In this document: positions 11,395 through 22,457 of the stretch, one piece after another
How the letters are laid out: each line of letters begins with the position of its first letter
Numbering within the stretch: position 1 is the first letter of the stretch
Origin: Oreohelix idahoensis
Taxonomy: Eukaryota; Mollusca; Gastropoda; Stylommatophora; Oreohelicidae
Direction: 5' to 3'
DNA length: 64,000 bases
Assembly: GCA_024509875.1 (NCBI GenBank)
Contig: JAMPIV010019064.1
Location: 619,695 to 683,694, forward strand
Position numbers and translations under genes: made by a program
The notes under the pieces: generated by a model
Told to the model about the DNA's origin: nothing
Database searches by the model: none
What the model saw: only the letters and a program-made list of their open reading frames with translations

Positions 11395-12849
11395 ATGCTT
11401 ACTATAGACCATTTCGTTAAAATTGGTAAAGAATATGGTTATAAATCTCAAGAACTTCGTCAGTTTGCTGAGGCAGAACTGGAAAAACATAAAGCAGAAA
11501 TGGAGGAACGTGAAAGAAAAGAAGCAGAGAAAAAGGCTGCATTAAAGAAAGAGGAAGAGGAACAAAAGGCTGCATTAAAGAAAGAGGAAGAGGAACAAAA
11601 GGTTGCATTAAAGAAAGAGGAGGAGGAACGTGAAAGAAAGGAAGCAGAACGTGAGATGAAGCAAATTGCCAAGGAAAATAGATTAAGAGAGATTGCTCAA
11701 CGTGAAAGAGAAGAGCAAAGAGCAATTGCCAGACAGGAAGAAGAGAATAAATTGAAACGAGAGGAAATTATTTTACAACAAGAAATGGAATTGGCGCGTA
11801 TTAAATTGGAGACAGCAAGATTACAAGCACAAAGTGCTGATGCAAACCAGAATAATAACGCACAAAATGGATCGTCATCCAGCCAAACTAAACATTTCTA
11901 CAACTTTAAATTACCCACTTTCAACTTAAACGTGGACGACCTTTCATCATTCCTGTCACGTTTTGAACAGACTTGCAAAACAAATCATTTGCCCGAAGAG
12001 TCATGGGTACTCAAGTTAAATGAATTCTTGGTTGGAGAACCATTGACGGCTTCTCAAAATGCTGACCCATCAATAGCAAATAACTACGGTGCTATTAAGT
12101 CCTTGCTTTTACGAAGGTTTCACCTGGACGAGGAACACTGTAGGTTGAAATTTAAGGGAATTTTACCTGAATCTCCAAAAGATTTTGCAGGATTCATTGC
12201 GAACATACGCAATACATTTAATAGATGGGTTGAACTGGCAGAAGTCAACAAATCGTACGACAAATTAGTTGATTTACTACTACGGGATAAGGTATTATCT
12301 TCGGTTAGCCAACCATTCTTTGCATATTTGCAGGAGCGTAAACCAGGTACTATTGACGAGTTGGAAAAAATTTCTTTAAACTACTGTTCGGCACATCCGA
12401 ATGCGAACATTTCTAACTCTTCATTAAGAGAACCTCTACCTGTGGCGTCTAATATGGCCTACAATCATAATAACAAACAAAGACATCACAGTGTAGACAG
12501 AAGTAGGTTCCAAAGAAATCACAATGTTAACTTTCAGAAGGGACATAATAATGATTTCAACAATAAAAAAATGAGTTCAACAGAGGTAGATCACGAGATA
12601 GAAATTATTCACCTCAAACAAACTACCACAATAGTCAACATAACACTAATTATAATCGATCACATACCCCCAATAATAACAATAACTGGAATGGTAATAA
12701 TCATGGCTCGAGACATCGAGATAATAGTTACTATAGAGGACGACGAGATAATTCTAACAATTATACTCGTAATCGATCTCATTCTCGGGGATCATCTCAG
12801 TACAACCATAATACAGGGGCGGCAGTTACAAATAATACTACCCCTATAG
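11395..12849 (+). CDS. Gag-like protein of the LTR element (frameshifted C-terminus)
   Basis: The N-terminal ~130 residues are a charged coiled coil with three near-identical KKEEEEQKAAL repeats. A gag-type globular region follows (residues ~165-330), with a DLSSFLSRFEQTCK-like segment typical of Ty3/gypsy capsid. The frame after about residue 393 is not real. At an A7 run (12565-12571) the natural reading moves to the -1 frame, where an Asn/Arg-rich RG and RS tail continues into the protease region. One lost A, or -1 ribosomal shifting, would explain it. The heptamer TAAAAAA is not a canonical slippery site. The ATG fits the start of the coiled coil. Confidence 0.85.
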   Translation: MLTIDHFVKIGKEYGYKSQELRQFAEAELEKHKAEMEERERKEAEKKAALKKEEEEQKAALKKEEEEQKVALKKEEEERERKEAEREMKQIAKENRLREIAQREREEQRAIARQEEENKLKREEIILQQEMELARIKLETARLQAQSADANQNNNAQNGSSSSQTKHFYNFKLPTFNLNVDDLSSFLSRFEQTCKTNHLPEESWVLKLNEFLVGEPLTASQNADPSIANNYGAIKSLLLRRFHLDEEHCRLKFKGILPESPKDFAGFIANIRNTFNRWVELAEVNKSYDKLVDLLLRDKVLSSVSQPFFAYLQERKPGTIDELEKISLNYCSAHPNANISNSSLREPLPVASNMAYNHNNKQRHHSVDRSRFQRNHNVNFQKGHNNDFNNKKMSSTEVDHEIEIIHLKQTTTIVNITLIIIDHIPPIITITGMVIIMARDIEIIVTIEDDEIILTIILVIDLILGDHLSTTIIQGRQLQIILPL

Positions 12850-13517
12850 CTCAGGTCCCACTTGACGATAATACAACACAGTCTTCTGCTGCATGTTTTG
12901 CTATTAATTATAATGTGGCAAATAGTTGCCAACAATGCAATCTTATTTTTCAGAAGGCGAAAGAAACAGTGCTTAACTGCGGACATATTACACCAGAGGT
13001 AGGTCTTGCAGTCAACGATGGAACAGGCTCACTAATTTTTAACAGGGGAATCGTTAATGGATCCGTCGTCTCAGTGCTGAGAGATTCAGGATCCACAACG
13101 ATTGGTGTACGTCAGTCGCTGGTACATCCTAGCTGTGCGACAGGAGAATATGTACGCTGCATGACATTTGGTGGAACTATTGAGTTCTACCCCACAGCTA
13201 TTGTTCATATTAGAACACCCTTTTTCACAGGGAATGTAAAAGTATGTATGCTAAAAAAGCCTATTGCTGATCTGATGGTTGGTCGTATACACGGCAGTAA
13301 AGATTGTACTCCAGATGAGATCATAGAATGGGAGAAACATAACCTATGCACTGGAAACGCCGTGACGACTAGAGCGCAGACTCAACTCATGGAGAAAGTT
13401 AGTGATAATAAGATGGATGCAGACAACCAAGAGGAGTTTGTAGTCAATTCACCTATTGACAGGGAAACATTTGCAACTAAACAAAAAGAGGATAAATCTT
13501 TAAAAAAAATTTTTTAA
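12575..13517 (+). CDS. Gag C-terminus and aspartic protease
   Basis: This frame carries the basic gag tail and then an atypical Cys/His cluster (C-x2-C-x13-C-x-H) at about 12,933-12,992. Next is a retropepsin with the catalytic VLRDSGSTT motif (DSG) at about 13,072-13,098, followed by a VGRIHGSKD-type flap-distal segment. The ORF's first ATG (12915) is internal, because translation should enter from gag. It ends prematurely at 13,517 within an A8T6 tract where the integrase N-terminus begins in the next frame. The protease would release gag and pol proteins. Confidence 0.8.
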
Positions 13518-14730
13518 GCTGGTTGATAAAGTTGACAATCTATCCTCAGGTAATAATAACAAACATTGGTTTGTTATTAAAAATGACATATTGATTAGAT
13601 GTTTTAATGACAAATCACAAATGAAACAACAAGTTATGGTCCCGTATACTTTTAGACGGTACATTCTTCAACATGCGCATGACTCACAGTGTGCTGGACA
13701 TATGGGATATACTCGAACACGATCTCGAGTACTGTCTTCATTCTTTTGGCCAGGAGTGTCAAGAGATATTTCGCAGTATGTACGTTCCTGTACTACATGC
13801 CAAGAAGTGAAAGCACGTGGAGCTTTTCACACGGCGCCTATTCAGGCTTGCGATATCTCAGTAAGACCGTTTGACAAGATGGCCATAGATATTATTGGTC
13901 CATTGCTACCATCGGCCAGAGGACATAGATTCGTCCTTACGTGCATTGATTTGTGCACACGATGGCCAGAAGCTATCCCATTAAAGACCACCACTACCAC
14001 AGATGTAGCTGATGCACTACATCTCATCTTTTCTAGAATAGGGTTTCCTAGAAAACTTTTATCAGACCATGGGTCACAGTTCATATCTGACACCATGAAG
14101 GAAGTCATGAAAACCTGGAACATTGATAGGAATTTAAGTAGTATTTATCATCCTATGAGTAATGGTGCAGTTGAAAGACTTAACCGTACACTTAAACAAC
14201 TACTACATAAGGTTACTGTTAAGCACCCTCATGACTGGGACAGAGCACTCCCAGCTGTTCTATTTGCTTATCGGGAGGTACCGCATGAACAAACTGGCTG
14301 GCTTCTCTCCCTTTGAATTAGTTTTTGGTGCTCCCCAAAGAGGTCCTATGGGACTAATAAAAGACTTATTAATTGACGCGGAGATGACTCAGGACACTCA
14401 GTCATCTTACGAGTATGTGATTAATCTTCGGAAGAACATTATTGAGTCTTGCCAGTTGGCAACAGCTTCTTCTGAGGCTGCAAAAGCTAAGGCTCGATCT
14501 CTACAAAATAGGTCTCGACGATTACGCCAATTATTCCCAGGCGATGAGGCTTATGTGTTACTTCCTCACAATAACAATAAATTATTGATATCTTGGAATG
14601 GTCCTTACAAAGTCATTGATAAAATTTCCGACGTTGATTACGTCTTAGATATCAAGGGACACAAAAAGATATTTCATATTAACATGCTCAAGCAATTTCA
14701 TACACGTCCTGAACACTTACAGTCAATTTT
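13518..14730 (+). CDS. Integrase of the LTR element
   Basis: The zinc-binding head is visible (H-x7-H...C-x2-C ending CTTCQEVKA). It is followed by the DDE core: MAIDIIGPL (first Asp), LLSDHGSQF (second Asp) and NGAVERLNRT (Glu). A C-terminal GPY/F module (SWNGPYKVIDK) and HINMLKQFH complete a Ty3/gypsy integrase. The ORF from 13,591 ends at 14,316 after a 4-bp duplication (TGGCTGGC near 14,295-14,302). The rest is read in the frame open to 15,064. It lies between protease and RT, the diagnostic rearrangement. Its role is to join element cDNA to host DNA. Confidence 0.9.
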
Positions 14731-16274
14731 TCATGAACTAGATGACACCACAGTATCTACTTGTTATTATTCTAACTTATCCGTCATCCAGGAAGAAGAA
14801 TCTTCTTTTCCTGAGGTACAGTTACCGTTACCGGTACCAGTAGTTCAACCTACTGAATCTTGGCGGGATGTAACCATTTCTTCAACGGTTACACCGCAAC
14901 AGCATCTACAGATTGCTAATCTATTACAATCTTATCCAGATGTGTTGACCGACGTCCCGGGTCGCACATCGGCTATCAGTCATGACATTACTCTCAATGA
15001 CGATACACCTATTCGTGTACATCCCTATTCGGTTCCTTTACATTTCCTTGCTAAAAACTACTAAGGAACTTGAACAGATGTTGTCTCTGGGAATCATTGA
15101 GACTAGTAATTCGCCATTCTCTTCTCCATTAGTGATTGTCCGGAAGAAGGACAATAACATCAGACTATGTGTTGATTATAGAAAATTAAATGCTAAGACT
15201 ATAGTTGACAGCGAACCACATCCACTTATCGACGACTTACTGCCACGTCTATCCAACGCAACTATATTTAGTAAGATAGACTTAACTAAAGGTTATTGGC
15301 AGATACCACTGACCGAAAAGGCTAAGTACTACACCGCATTTTCCACTCCACAAGGTCTATACCAGTGGAATGTGATGCCTTTTGGGCTTGTTAATGCGCC
15401 AGCTACCTTCATTCGCCTGATGCGACAAATTTTATCAGGTAGACCAGACGTTATTACATATATTGACGACATATGCTTGTTTAGTTCGTCGTTTGAGAAA
15501 CATGTTTCGGGACTTAGATATGTTTTCGACACTCTAAGGAATTATCATCTAACTGCTAAACCTACAAAGGTGCAGATCGCGTGTAATGAGATAACCTTTT
15601 TGGGACATATCATTGGAGCGGGATATATCCGAACGTTACCTAGTACGGTCTCCAAAATTCTAAACATAGCAGTTCCTCAGACGAAGAAACAGGTCAGGAG
15701 TTTGTTAGGACTTGTTCAATATTACAGTAGATTCATACCAAACTTGTCATCCATCACGGCTGTATTGTCTTCATTGTTAAAAAAAGACATGCCGGTGAAG
15801 GTGACATGGACTGGTATATGCAATGAAACTTTTAACAAAATTATAAATTTGTTTTCGCATGAACCAATTTTAAGACTTCCCGATGCTTCCAAAAGATTTT
15901 TCTTACGAACAGATGCTAGTAACTACGGCATCGGTGCATGCCTGCTCCAGAACCATGATGGCGTTCTACATCCTACCTTATATATTTCAAGAAAGCTAAA
16001 GCCGGCAGAAACAAAGTATTCCACAGTGGACAAGGAACTTTTATCACTTATATGGGCAATCACGAAACTAGAGAAGTTCTTGCTTGGTGCTCCATTCACC
16101 ATACAGACTGACCAGCGTGCTGTAGCATCTTTGCGTAGATCAAACCACAAAAGTCCAAAACTCGCCAGATACGCGATCATCCTGCAGCCATTTGAATTCT
16201 CCATTGAACATATTCCTGGCACTGAAAACATTGTGGCGGATGCTTTGTCACGTAATCCTATTGACGACGAATAA
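14731..16274 (+). CDS. Reverse transcriptase and RNase H of the LTR element
   Basis: After a linker, RT begins with HDITLNDDTPIRVHPYSVPL. A single extra A in the AAAAA run near 15,051-15,055 shifts the frame into the ORF open to 16,274. RT motifs in order are LCVDYRKLNAKT, FSKIDLTKGYWQIPL, MPFGLVNAPATF, the catalytic YIDDI and FLGHIIGAGYI. RNase H follows with FLRTDASNYGIGACLLQ, the DKELLSLIWA segment, QTDQRAV and VADALSRNP. All catalytic acidic residues are present. No chromodomain, second protease or second integrase follows, so the polyprotein ends with RNase H. Confidence 0.93.
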
Positions 16275-17317
16275 TCAACATTGACATTCCTAAAATACGT
16301 CAATCATCACTACATTGGATAGAACGAAGTATCAACTATAAGGGAACTAACCTTGATTTCTATTTAATATTTATAAACACTATATGCATCACAGAATTGA
16401 ACTAAAGACAATCAAGGTATGCATATTGACATTGAAACTTCTTCTAACGTCCATACACAATATATGAATATTCGTTGAACAATCATGGAACAATATCTGA
16501 CGACAAGTCGAACTTATTATCCTATGTGCACTTAATTCTTGGATCCTAGGATAATTGACATTTCTGTCCGACGTAAATGTTTCAACACTTTGTCTAAAAG
16601 AATTCATCAGGATCAGGACTACGGATGGATCATCATATCCTATACTAATTAATTAGTTAACTTAACTTCTTAATTGAATTAATATCAATAAAATGAAATG
16701 TGAGAAAAATGAAATGAAAAAACAAAAAAAAAGAACGAAATATGAAAAGAAGAAATTATGAAAAGAGAAAATAAATCTCACACAAGTATTAGATTAATAT
16801 TTTTTTTAATGTACCTATACGTTATTTAGTTACTTAAATTAGATAGTTATTATTCACTAACACTTAACACACACAATTAAGTTAAACTTATATTCGAATT
16901 TCTTTCTATTTCTTCTCACTTATTTGTCTTTTCTTCTCTCATAACATCGCGTTACATTAGAATCTTAATAATTTAACTCTTAATTTAATTAATTAATTTA
17001 ATTTTAATTAGTCAAATTAATTCCTATATGACATACTAATACGACAGACCTTACTTTAATTTAATTCTATCATTCACTATTGACATTAGACATTTTATTT
17101 AGTTGATATAATAATATGCATAATATTGATATATAATATGATTAATGTTAGATGACTATGACAAATAGTTAGTTGACATGACCGCGACACGGTTCTACTC
17201 AGAACATCGTCGGCCATATGTCACAATTGTGTTAAATTTTTTTTGAAAAATTGTTAAGTCGGATAGATCTTGAAAAAAAATCTATCGATTTTTTTTTTCC
17301 CCCGGTGTACAGGGAAT
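16275..17317 (+). other. AT-rich 3' untranslated region of the LTR element
   Basis: About 1 kb of very AT-rich sequence without ORFs over 75 codons. No envelope gene is present. A weak purine tract (CAGGGAA) ends just before the 3' LTR and could serve as the plus-strand primer. Confidence 0.7.
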
Positions 17318-18113
17318 TGTTACGGTATATGTTATTAACGCCGTCTGCTAAAGGTTAGCAGACGTGCAATTGTAAAGGTTAAGACATTTAATATATTACG
17401 ATAGATGTTTCAATTATTGAACGCTCCATACACGATCGATTATGACGTGTCTAGCGTTGTTTTGGGTCACAGTCGGTAACTAGGAGACGCTACCCTTTGT
17501 TACTTGACCGCCAAGCTGAATAGCTGCGTTTTCTAACCTTCCAATTCAATGGCATGATATAGCCATTTATATGTGCATTTATGATGGACCAGGGTCCGTC
17601 CTAGAACTCTATATGAGAGGAAACTTACGGAGGTTAGTGTTTAACTAGAATCCTCAGAAGGAGGAGAATAATCGTCCAATCCGTATGAAATATTCAGTCT
17701 CGCAGTCTCACTGTCGGCAGGTAGCCATGTCTATCTGCGCGTGCATATAGCTGTGATGTTCTGACGACAATACTGCATTGTATCCTTAAACGGACATTGA
17801 CACGTAAACCAGCAGTCTACGTTATTGATTAATTTATGCATGACTTATACGGACTTATGTTCTGCTCATATTTGAAATGATCATCCTGTGTGTACATGTG
17901 ATTAAATATTACGGACTCAACCTGAAGGCATTAATTACTTCATTAATGTTGCTGAGTTCAAGTATTACATGTTACTTCTTCATACCATGCTACTGAGTTG
18001 TATGAACGCTTCACCCTAATTCGCGTAATGATAAAACAAGCACGATGAACAAGAAATCACTAAAATAACTATACTCAGCGCATGATCTTCAACCGGCAAA
18101 TAACTCAGCAACA
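17318..18113 (+). repeat. 3' LTR (796 bp)
   Basis: It matches the 5' LTR with a one-base T insertion in GTTGTTTTGGG and about five substitutions. The target duplication ACATC follows at 18114-18118. Confidence 0.95.
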
Positions 18114-18118
18114 ACATC

Positions 18119-18984
18119 TTAAGTTACTTGTCAAAAAAAAATTGTGTTGTGGTGCCAATAAAAAACAAAAAAAATGTTATATCCTACACCTAACGAAGTT
18201 GTGTGTCCAATCCAGGTAAGAATATGCTGATGTGTGGTACAAAAAATTGATAATAGTATTGAGAACCCTCAAAATGTTTACTCAATAATTAGTGTAAATA
18301 TAGTAAAGGATGTGTCAAAGACCGAATCTTATCCCGCAAATTACAACTAATTAACCGCTAATTAAAGCACTGTATTAACAGTAATAATGTCATAGAATTA
18401 TACACATTAGTAGACTAATACACCAGTAAAGTTCACGTTCAAGTCCATGATCTTCTGCTATTTTCTCGTATAAGTCGCATTATAATGTAACTGTAAATAC
18501 GATATGATTATAGTAGTTGCGTCCCTTTGTCCCTGCGAAGCATTCTTGAGCTGTGTCCGTTCATCTAGAGACGCAATTTTAATAATGGCATAAAACAAGA
18601 TTTTGCAATCAAAATATCCATATGTCACATTATTCTGAAATTATCACTAAATGTGTGTGTTTATGAACATAAACTAAGTATGACAACTGTTCAGACGGTC
18701 GAAGACATCTCTGTAGTGAGCTGAGTAAAAGGAGGTAGAACTCAACATTGGCGATATCAGCGTTCATCATCATCAGGTGCCAAAGTGAACCGATCAATAT
18801 CTGTAAAGTACTGTCAAAAGAGTCCTTGAGCGATTTCTTTCAATTTCCGACGAACAAGTTACGATAATTGTGAGAGTAGCATGCATCACAGAGCGTTTGT
18901 ACATTCATTCCTTGCACAGCAAACGATAAAATATGGAAATTTATGTTAGTATCAGCATTGTCAGCAAAAAATGTTCATAAGGAG
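18119..18984. other. No gene recognised
   Basis: AT-rich flank of the LTR insertion. On the minus strand the last 250 bases may continue the older gypsy fragment to the right, but I cannot identify a domain. Confidence 0.4.
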
Positions 18985-19990
18985 TGGAATGTTCCATTGG
19001 TCAACACGTGAAGAAGTCAGTTGATAGGTTTGTTATACCCTCACAAAAGGTACCTGCATTTGCCGTGTTGTCAGGTGATAGTGAGTCTTTTAAGCAATAT
19101 GATAATACATCCGCGACAACGTTCTTATTGCCCTTGATGGCCCGCCCGAATATCATACTCGTAGGGTTGGAGCGCAAGTGATGCTCTGGCCGCCCTCTCA
19201 TTGTGAAATTTTGCAGTTTTTAGATATGACAAGGCTTTTTGATCTGTCTCCAAGACAGATTTTGCCCCAATGAGGTAGCGTTGAAGTTTCGAAAAACCAT
19301 ATACAACAGCCAAAAGTTCACGCTCCACAATAGGTTTATTTTTTTTGTTCGGTGGGTTCCAATTTTTGACTGACATACAGAATTGGATGTAGACACTCAT
19401 AAATTACCTGCATAAGTGTAACCGTCGATTCCTGACCCAGAGGCGTCGACTCTAAGGATAAAAGGAAATCGAGCATCAGGTAATCTTAAAAATTGGTGAT
19501 TTTGAAAAATAACACTTAAGTATATTTAAAGAAACATCACAACGAATGTGACCAAATAATCTTATTTGGAGAGTCTTATCTTAGTAACGAAGACAGAACT
19601 GAAGTAATTTCTGAAACATTAGGCAAAAAAATTTTCTATAGAAATCCTACAAGATCCAAAAGACTACGAACCTGTTTTTTTGTCTTAGAAATTTTTAGAT
19701 TCAAGATCCTGGATATAGTGGAATCTTCAGGCTTAAGAAAACCGCCTCCTATTTTATGTCCAAGAAAAAAAATTTCTGTGAATCCTAATTTAGTTTTTTC
19801 GAAGGTCTAGCCGTAAGGTGATGGAAATGACGAGTAGTCAACAGACTGAATTCCAAGAATGTGTTCATCCCAAGATTGATGAACAATATAAATATCAACA
19901 ATATAGGTAATTATGTCATCACGATTAGAGAAAATTTTTCGCATCATACTGTGATAGGGTGGGCGAGATGTTGATGATGATGTTGTGATA
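18985..19990 (-). pseudogene. Older Ty3/gypsy RT-RNase H fragment
   Basis: Read on the minus strand from the right, an RT remnant shows YIVDIYIVHQSWDEHI, corresponding to the YxDD block with the first Asp replaced by Val. Further on are DASGSGIDGYTYAG, the RNase H segment KPIVERELLAVVYGFSKLQRY, LETDQKALSYL and VVADVLSY. Stops and frameshifts are frequent. It differs clearly from the intact element at 9-18 kb and is a separate, much older insertion. No LTRs were found. Confidence 0.8.
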
Positions 19991-20269
19991 TGTGATCACT
20001 CTCTTTTCACACTCGCAACCGACCCGATTCAACAATAAAAACTCTTGATTCTGAGGCAGGGGCTGTATTTATTTCTACAACCCTGTCAGTGACTACAAGC
20101 ACACAAAGCAAACATTAAACAAATAAACCAAACACCAACCAAACACCCAGCCTGTGCTCGATTGCTAATCTGAAGACGCAAACAAAGCAACGACTAGTTA
20201 AAATCATAGTTAAATAATTGTACTCTCACCTGCCAAACAGTCCTTCCACGCCACCTGACACCCTCAACT

Positions 20270-20520
20270 AACACACACGCACACACTCATGCGTGTCGTC
20301 CAATGCGACTAGTATAATGTTGTGCATGAGGCTGGTAATCTCACCGTGTAAAATCGGTTGCTACCGAAACCACTACTGCAAGAGCACACTCAGCTATCAC
20401 ACACACACACATTCATGCATGTCGTCCAATAAGACTAGTATGGTGTTGTGCATGAGGCTGGCAATCTCACCGTCTAACATCGGTTGCTACCGAAACCACT
20501 ACTGCAAGAGCATCTGAATG
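20270..20520. repeat. Two tandem ~119-bp units of a dispersed repeat
   Basis: Each unit runs from a CA-rich stretch through ATGTCGTCCAAT, GTTGTGCATGAGGCTGG, TCTCACCGT and CGGTTGCTACCGAAACCACT to ACTGCAAGAGCA. The two copies are about 90% alike by eye. Related single units lie at 22,205-22,400 and 36,790-36,990, so this is an interspersed family with a local tandem duplication. Confidence 0.7.
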
Positions 20521-20661
20521 CTTCATGCGGAGGCAAACGACACTGGTGGCCCCATGCTCCCTCAGGAGCGGAGAAGAGAAATATATATCTCCAAGTGAGC
20601 CCACGTGCTCTCACAAACCATTCTTCACATAACAATAATTAAATAATAATAACATGGACAT

Positions 20662-22107
20662 CCTGAGCTAGCAGCAGAACTATTAGAACCACTATTTGCA
20701 CAAGTCTGGAAAACGGGGACAACACCATCAGAGTGGAACAAAGGAATAATTGTCAAATTGCCCAAGAAGGGAGATCTTGCAGACTGCAATAATTGGAGAG
20801 GAATCACTCTTCTCTCAGTTCCCAGCAAAATACTAGGCAGGATAATTATACAGAGAATTTCAAAGGCAGTAGATCACAAACTGAGGAAAGAACAAGCAGG
20901 ATTTAGAAAGAACAGGAGATGTGTAGATCATATATTCACTCTCAGGAACATTATAGAGCAGTGCTCAGAATGGCAAAGACAGCTTTACATTAATTTCGTT
21001 GATTTTGAAAAGGCTTTTGACAGCATACATAGGGACAGTTTATGGAAAATACTGAGGGCTTATGGAATTCCAAGCTGCATAGTGTCAATCATAAAAAGCC
21101 TCTATGCAAACTTTACATGCAGTGTTGGGCAGAGCAACCTAACCTTTGAGGTGAAGACAGGAGTACGACAGGGATGCCCCTTATCAACCACTCTACTTTT
21201 AATAGTCATAGACTGGGTGATGCGCCAGACAACAGAGGGCAGTCCAAGAGGAATAAGATGGACAACATTTTCTACATTGGAAGATCTGGAATATACAGAT
21301 GACATTGCACTACTAGCACATTCACATCAACACATCCAGGAAAAAACGGATAGACTTAATAAGTTTAGCCAGCAGGTGGGCTTGAACATCAATTTAAAGA
21401 AGTCTGAGGTCAATGTGAGCAACCCTGAGCCCATATCAGTAAGGAATAAGCAATTGGTACAGACAGATACCTTCACATACCTAGGAAGCATAGTAACACC
21501 AGACGGCGGGGCAGGCAAAGACATCAACATCAGAATGAATAAGGCAAGAACAGCCTTCTTTAGCCTAAACAACATCTGGAAGTCCTCCCAATACAGCACA
21601 AGCACAAAATTAAGATTATATCAGAGCTGTGTGCTTTCTGTGCTTCTCTATGGTGCGGAATGCTGGAGAGTTACAGAGAAGGAAATGTCGAAATTGTCCT
21701 CTTTTCACACAACATGCCTAAGAAAAAATTCACCGAATCTTTTGGCCGAATACCATCACTAACCAAGATCTGCTTACTCGTAGCAAGCAAGAGGACATGC
21801 ACACCATCATAGCTGGCAGACGCTGGAACTGGGTTGGTCATGTCCTCAGAAGAGACCCCGATGCCATCACAAGAACAGCTATGCTTTGGACCCCTGAAGG
21901 AAAACGAAAAAGAGGCCGACCAAACACAACCTGGCGGAGGACTGTGGAGGCTGAGATGCAAAGAATGAACCAGAGTTGGGGCACTGTACGAAGGATGGCC
22001 ACCGACCGAGCAAAGTGGAATCAATTTGTTGTTGCCCTACAAGACGCCACTAGGCGTGATGGCCACTGACTGCTTTGACGGTCGGCGGCTAAGGATCAAA
22101 GAAGAAG
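20662..22107 (+). mobile_element. SR2-like RTE LINE, copy A, 5'-truncated (1446 bp)
   Basis: It is flanked by a perfect 11-bp target duplication, AACATGGACAT (20651-20661 and 22108-22118). It starts inside the RT domain at the position corresponding to about 44,793 of copy B, and ends with the family tail GGCTAAGGATCAAAGAAGAAG. The duplication and 5' truncation are classic for target-primed reverse transcription. Confidence 0.92.
20664..22069 (+). pseudogene. RT C-terminal part of SR2-like RTE copy A
   Basis: The frame shows WRGITLLSVPSKI, GFRKNRRCVDHIF, FVDFEKAFDSIHRDSLW, VRQGCPLS and the catalytic block as EYTDDIALL, where the other copies have EYADDIALL. It ends with LSVLLYGAECWR and a tail of GKRKRGRPNTTWRR and QDATRRDGH. 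One frameshift lies near 21,730-21,765. The endonuclease is absent through truncation, so it cannot be autonomous. Confidence 0.88.
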
Positions 22108-22204
22108 AACATGGACATAAAATAATATTCAACTATATGTACAACAAATACTCTCAATAATAAGAATAAACCACCACCTCGCAACTGATCCGTCTCAATA
22201 TTCG

Positions 22205-22400
22205 TCACTGCACTCTGAAGCATGTCGTACATGCCGACTGATGAGATTGAGAACTCATCATATACAACCATTGTTACAGAAACAAACCACTGCCATAGCA
22301 TATAAATGCTGCATGCAGGCTTCTGTTGGATTCAGCCGCACTGGTGTCGCCCTACTCCGCAAGGAGCAAACAAGAACGTTTATATCTCAAATGTGCTTTA
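22205..22400. repeat. Dispersed repeat related to the 20.3-kb tandem units
   Basis: It shares ATGTCGTAC-ATGC, GAGATTGAGAACTCA, TTGTTACAGAAAC and the GGCTTC...CTGGTGTCGCCCTACTCC..AGGAGC block seen after the tandem units at 20.5 kb. It is non-coding. Confidence 0.5.
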
Positions 22401-22457
22401 CGCCCAAAGGAGTGGCTCTAATCTCACCAGAAATCTAAATGGCTATTCTCACTTCAA

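Larger units (their letters stand above)
9027..18113 (+). mobile_element. Complete Ty3/gypsy LTR retrotransposon with integrase upstream of RT (Gmr1-like order)
   Basis: Two near-identical LTRs flank a 7.5-kb interior coding, in order, gag, an aspartic protease, an integrase with a zinc-binding head and GPY/F tail, reverse transcriptase and RNase H. RT, RNase H and integrase are Ty3/gypsy in sequence, but the order is that of Ty1/copia. Among known elements this combination defines the Gmr1 group, first described from Atlantic cod and other deuterostomes. The LTRs differ by about five substitutions and one indel in 795 bp, so insertion was recent. Four frameshifts break the coding region, three of them in homopolymers. 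No envelope gene is present. Confidence 0.93.

Noticed and set aside
11417..11725. Leucine/proline-rich antisense ORFs opposite gag
   Set aside because: They mirror the Lys/Glu-rich coiled coil on the other strand.
16275..17317. Envelope gene of the LTR element
   Set aside because: No ORF of useful length on either strand; the region is AT-rich non-coding.
20400..20520. CRISPR-like array of direct repeats
   Set aside because: Two long units without spacers, in a eukaryotic setting; this is a tandem SINE-like repeat.
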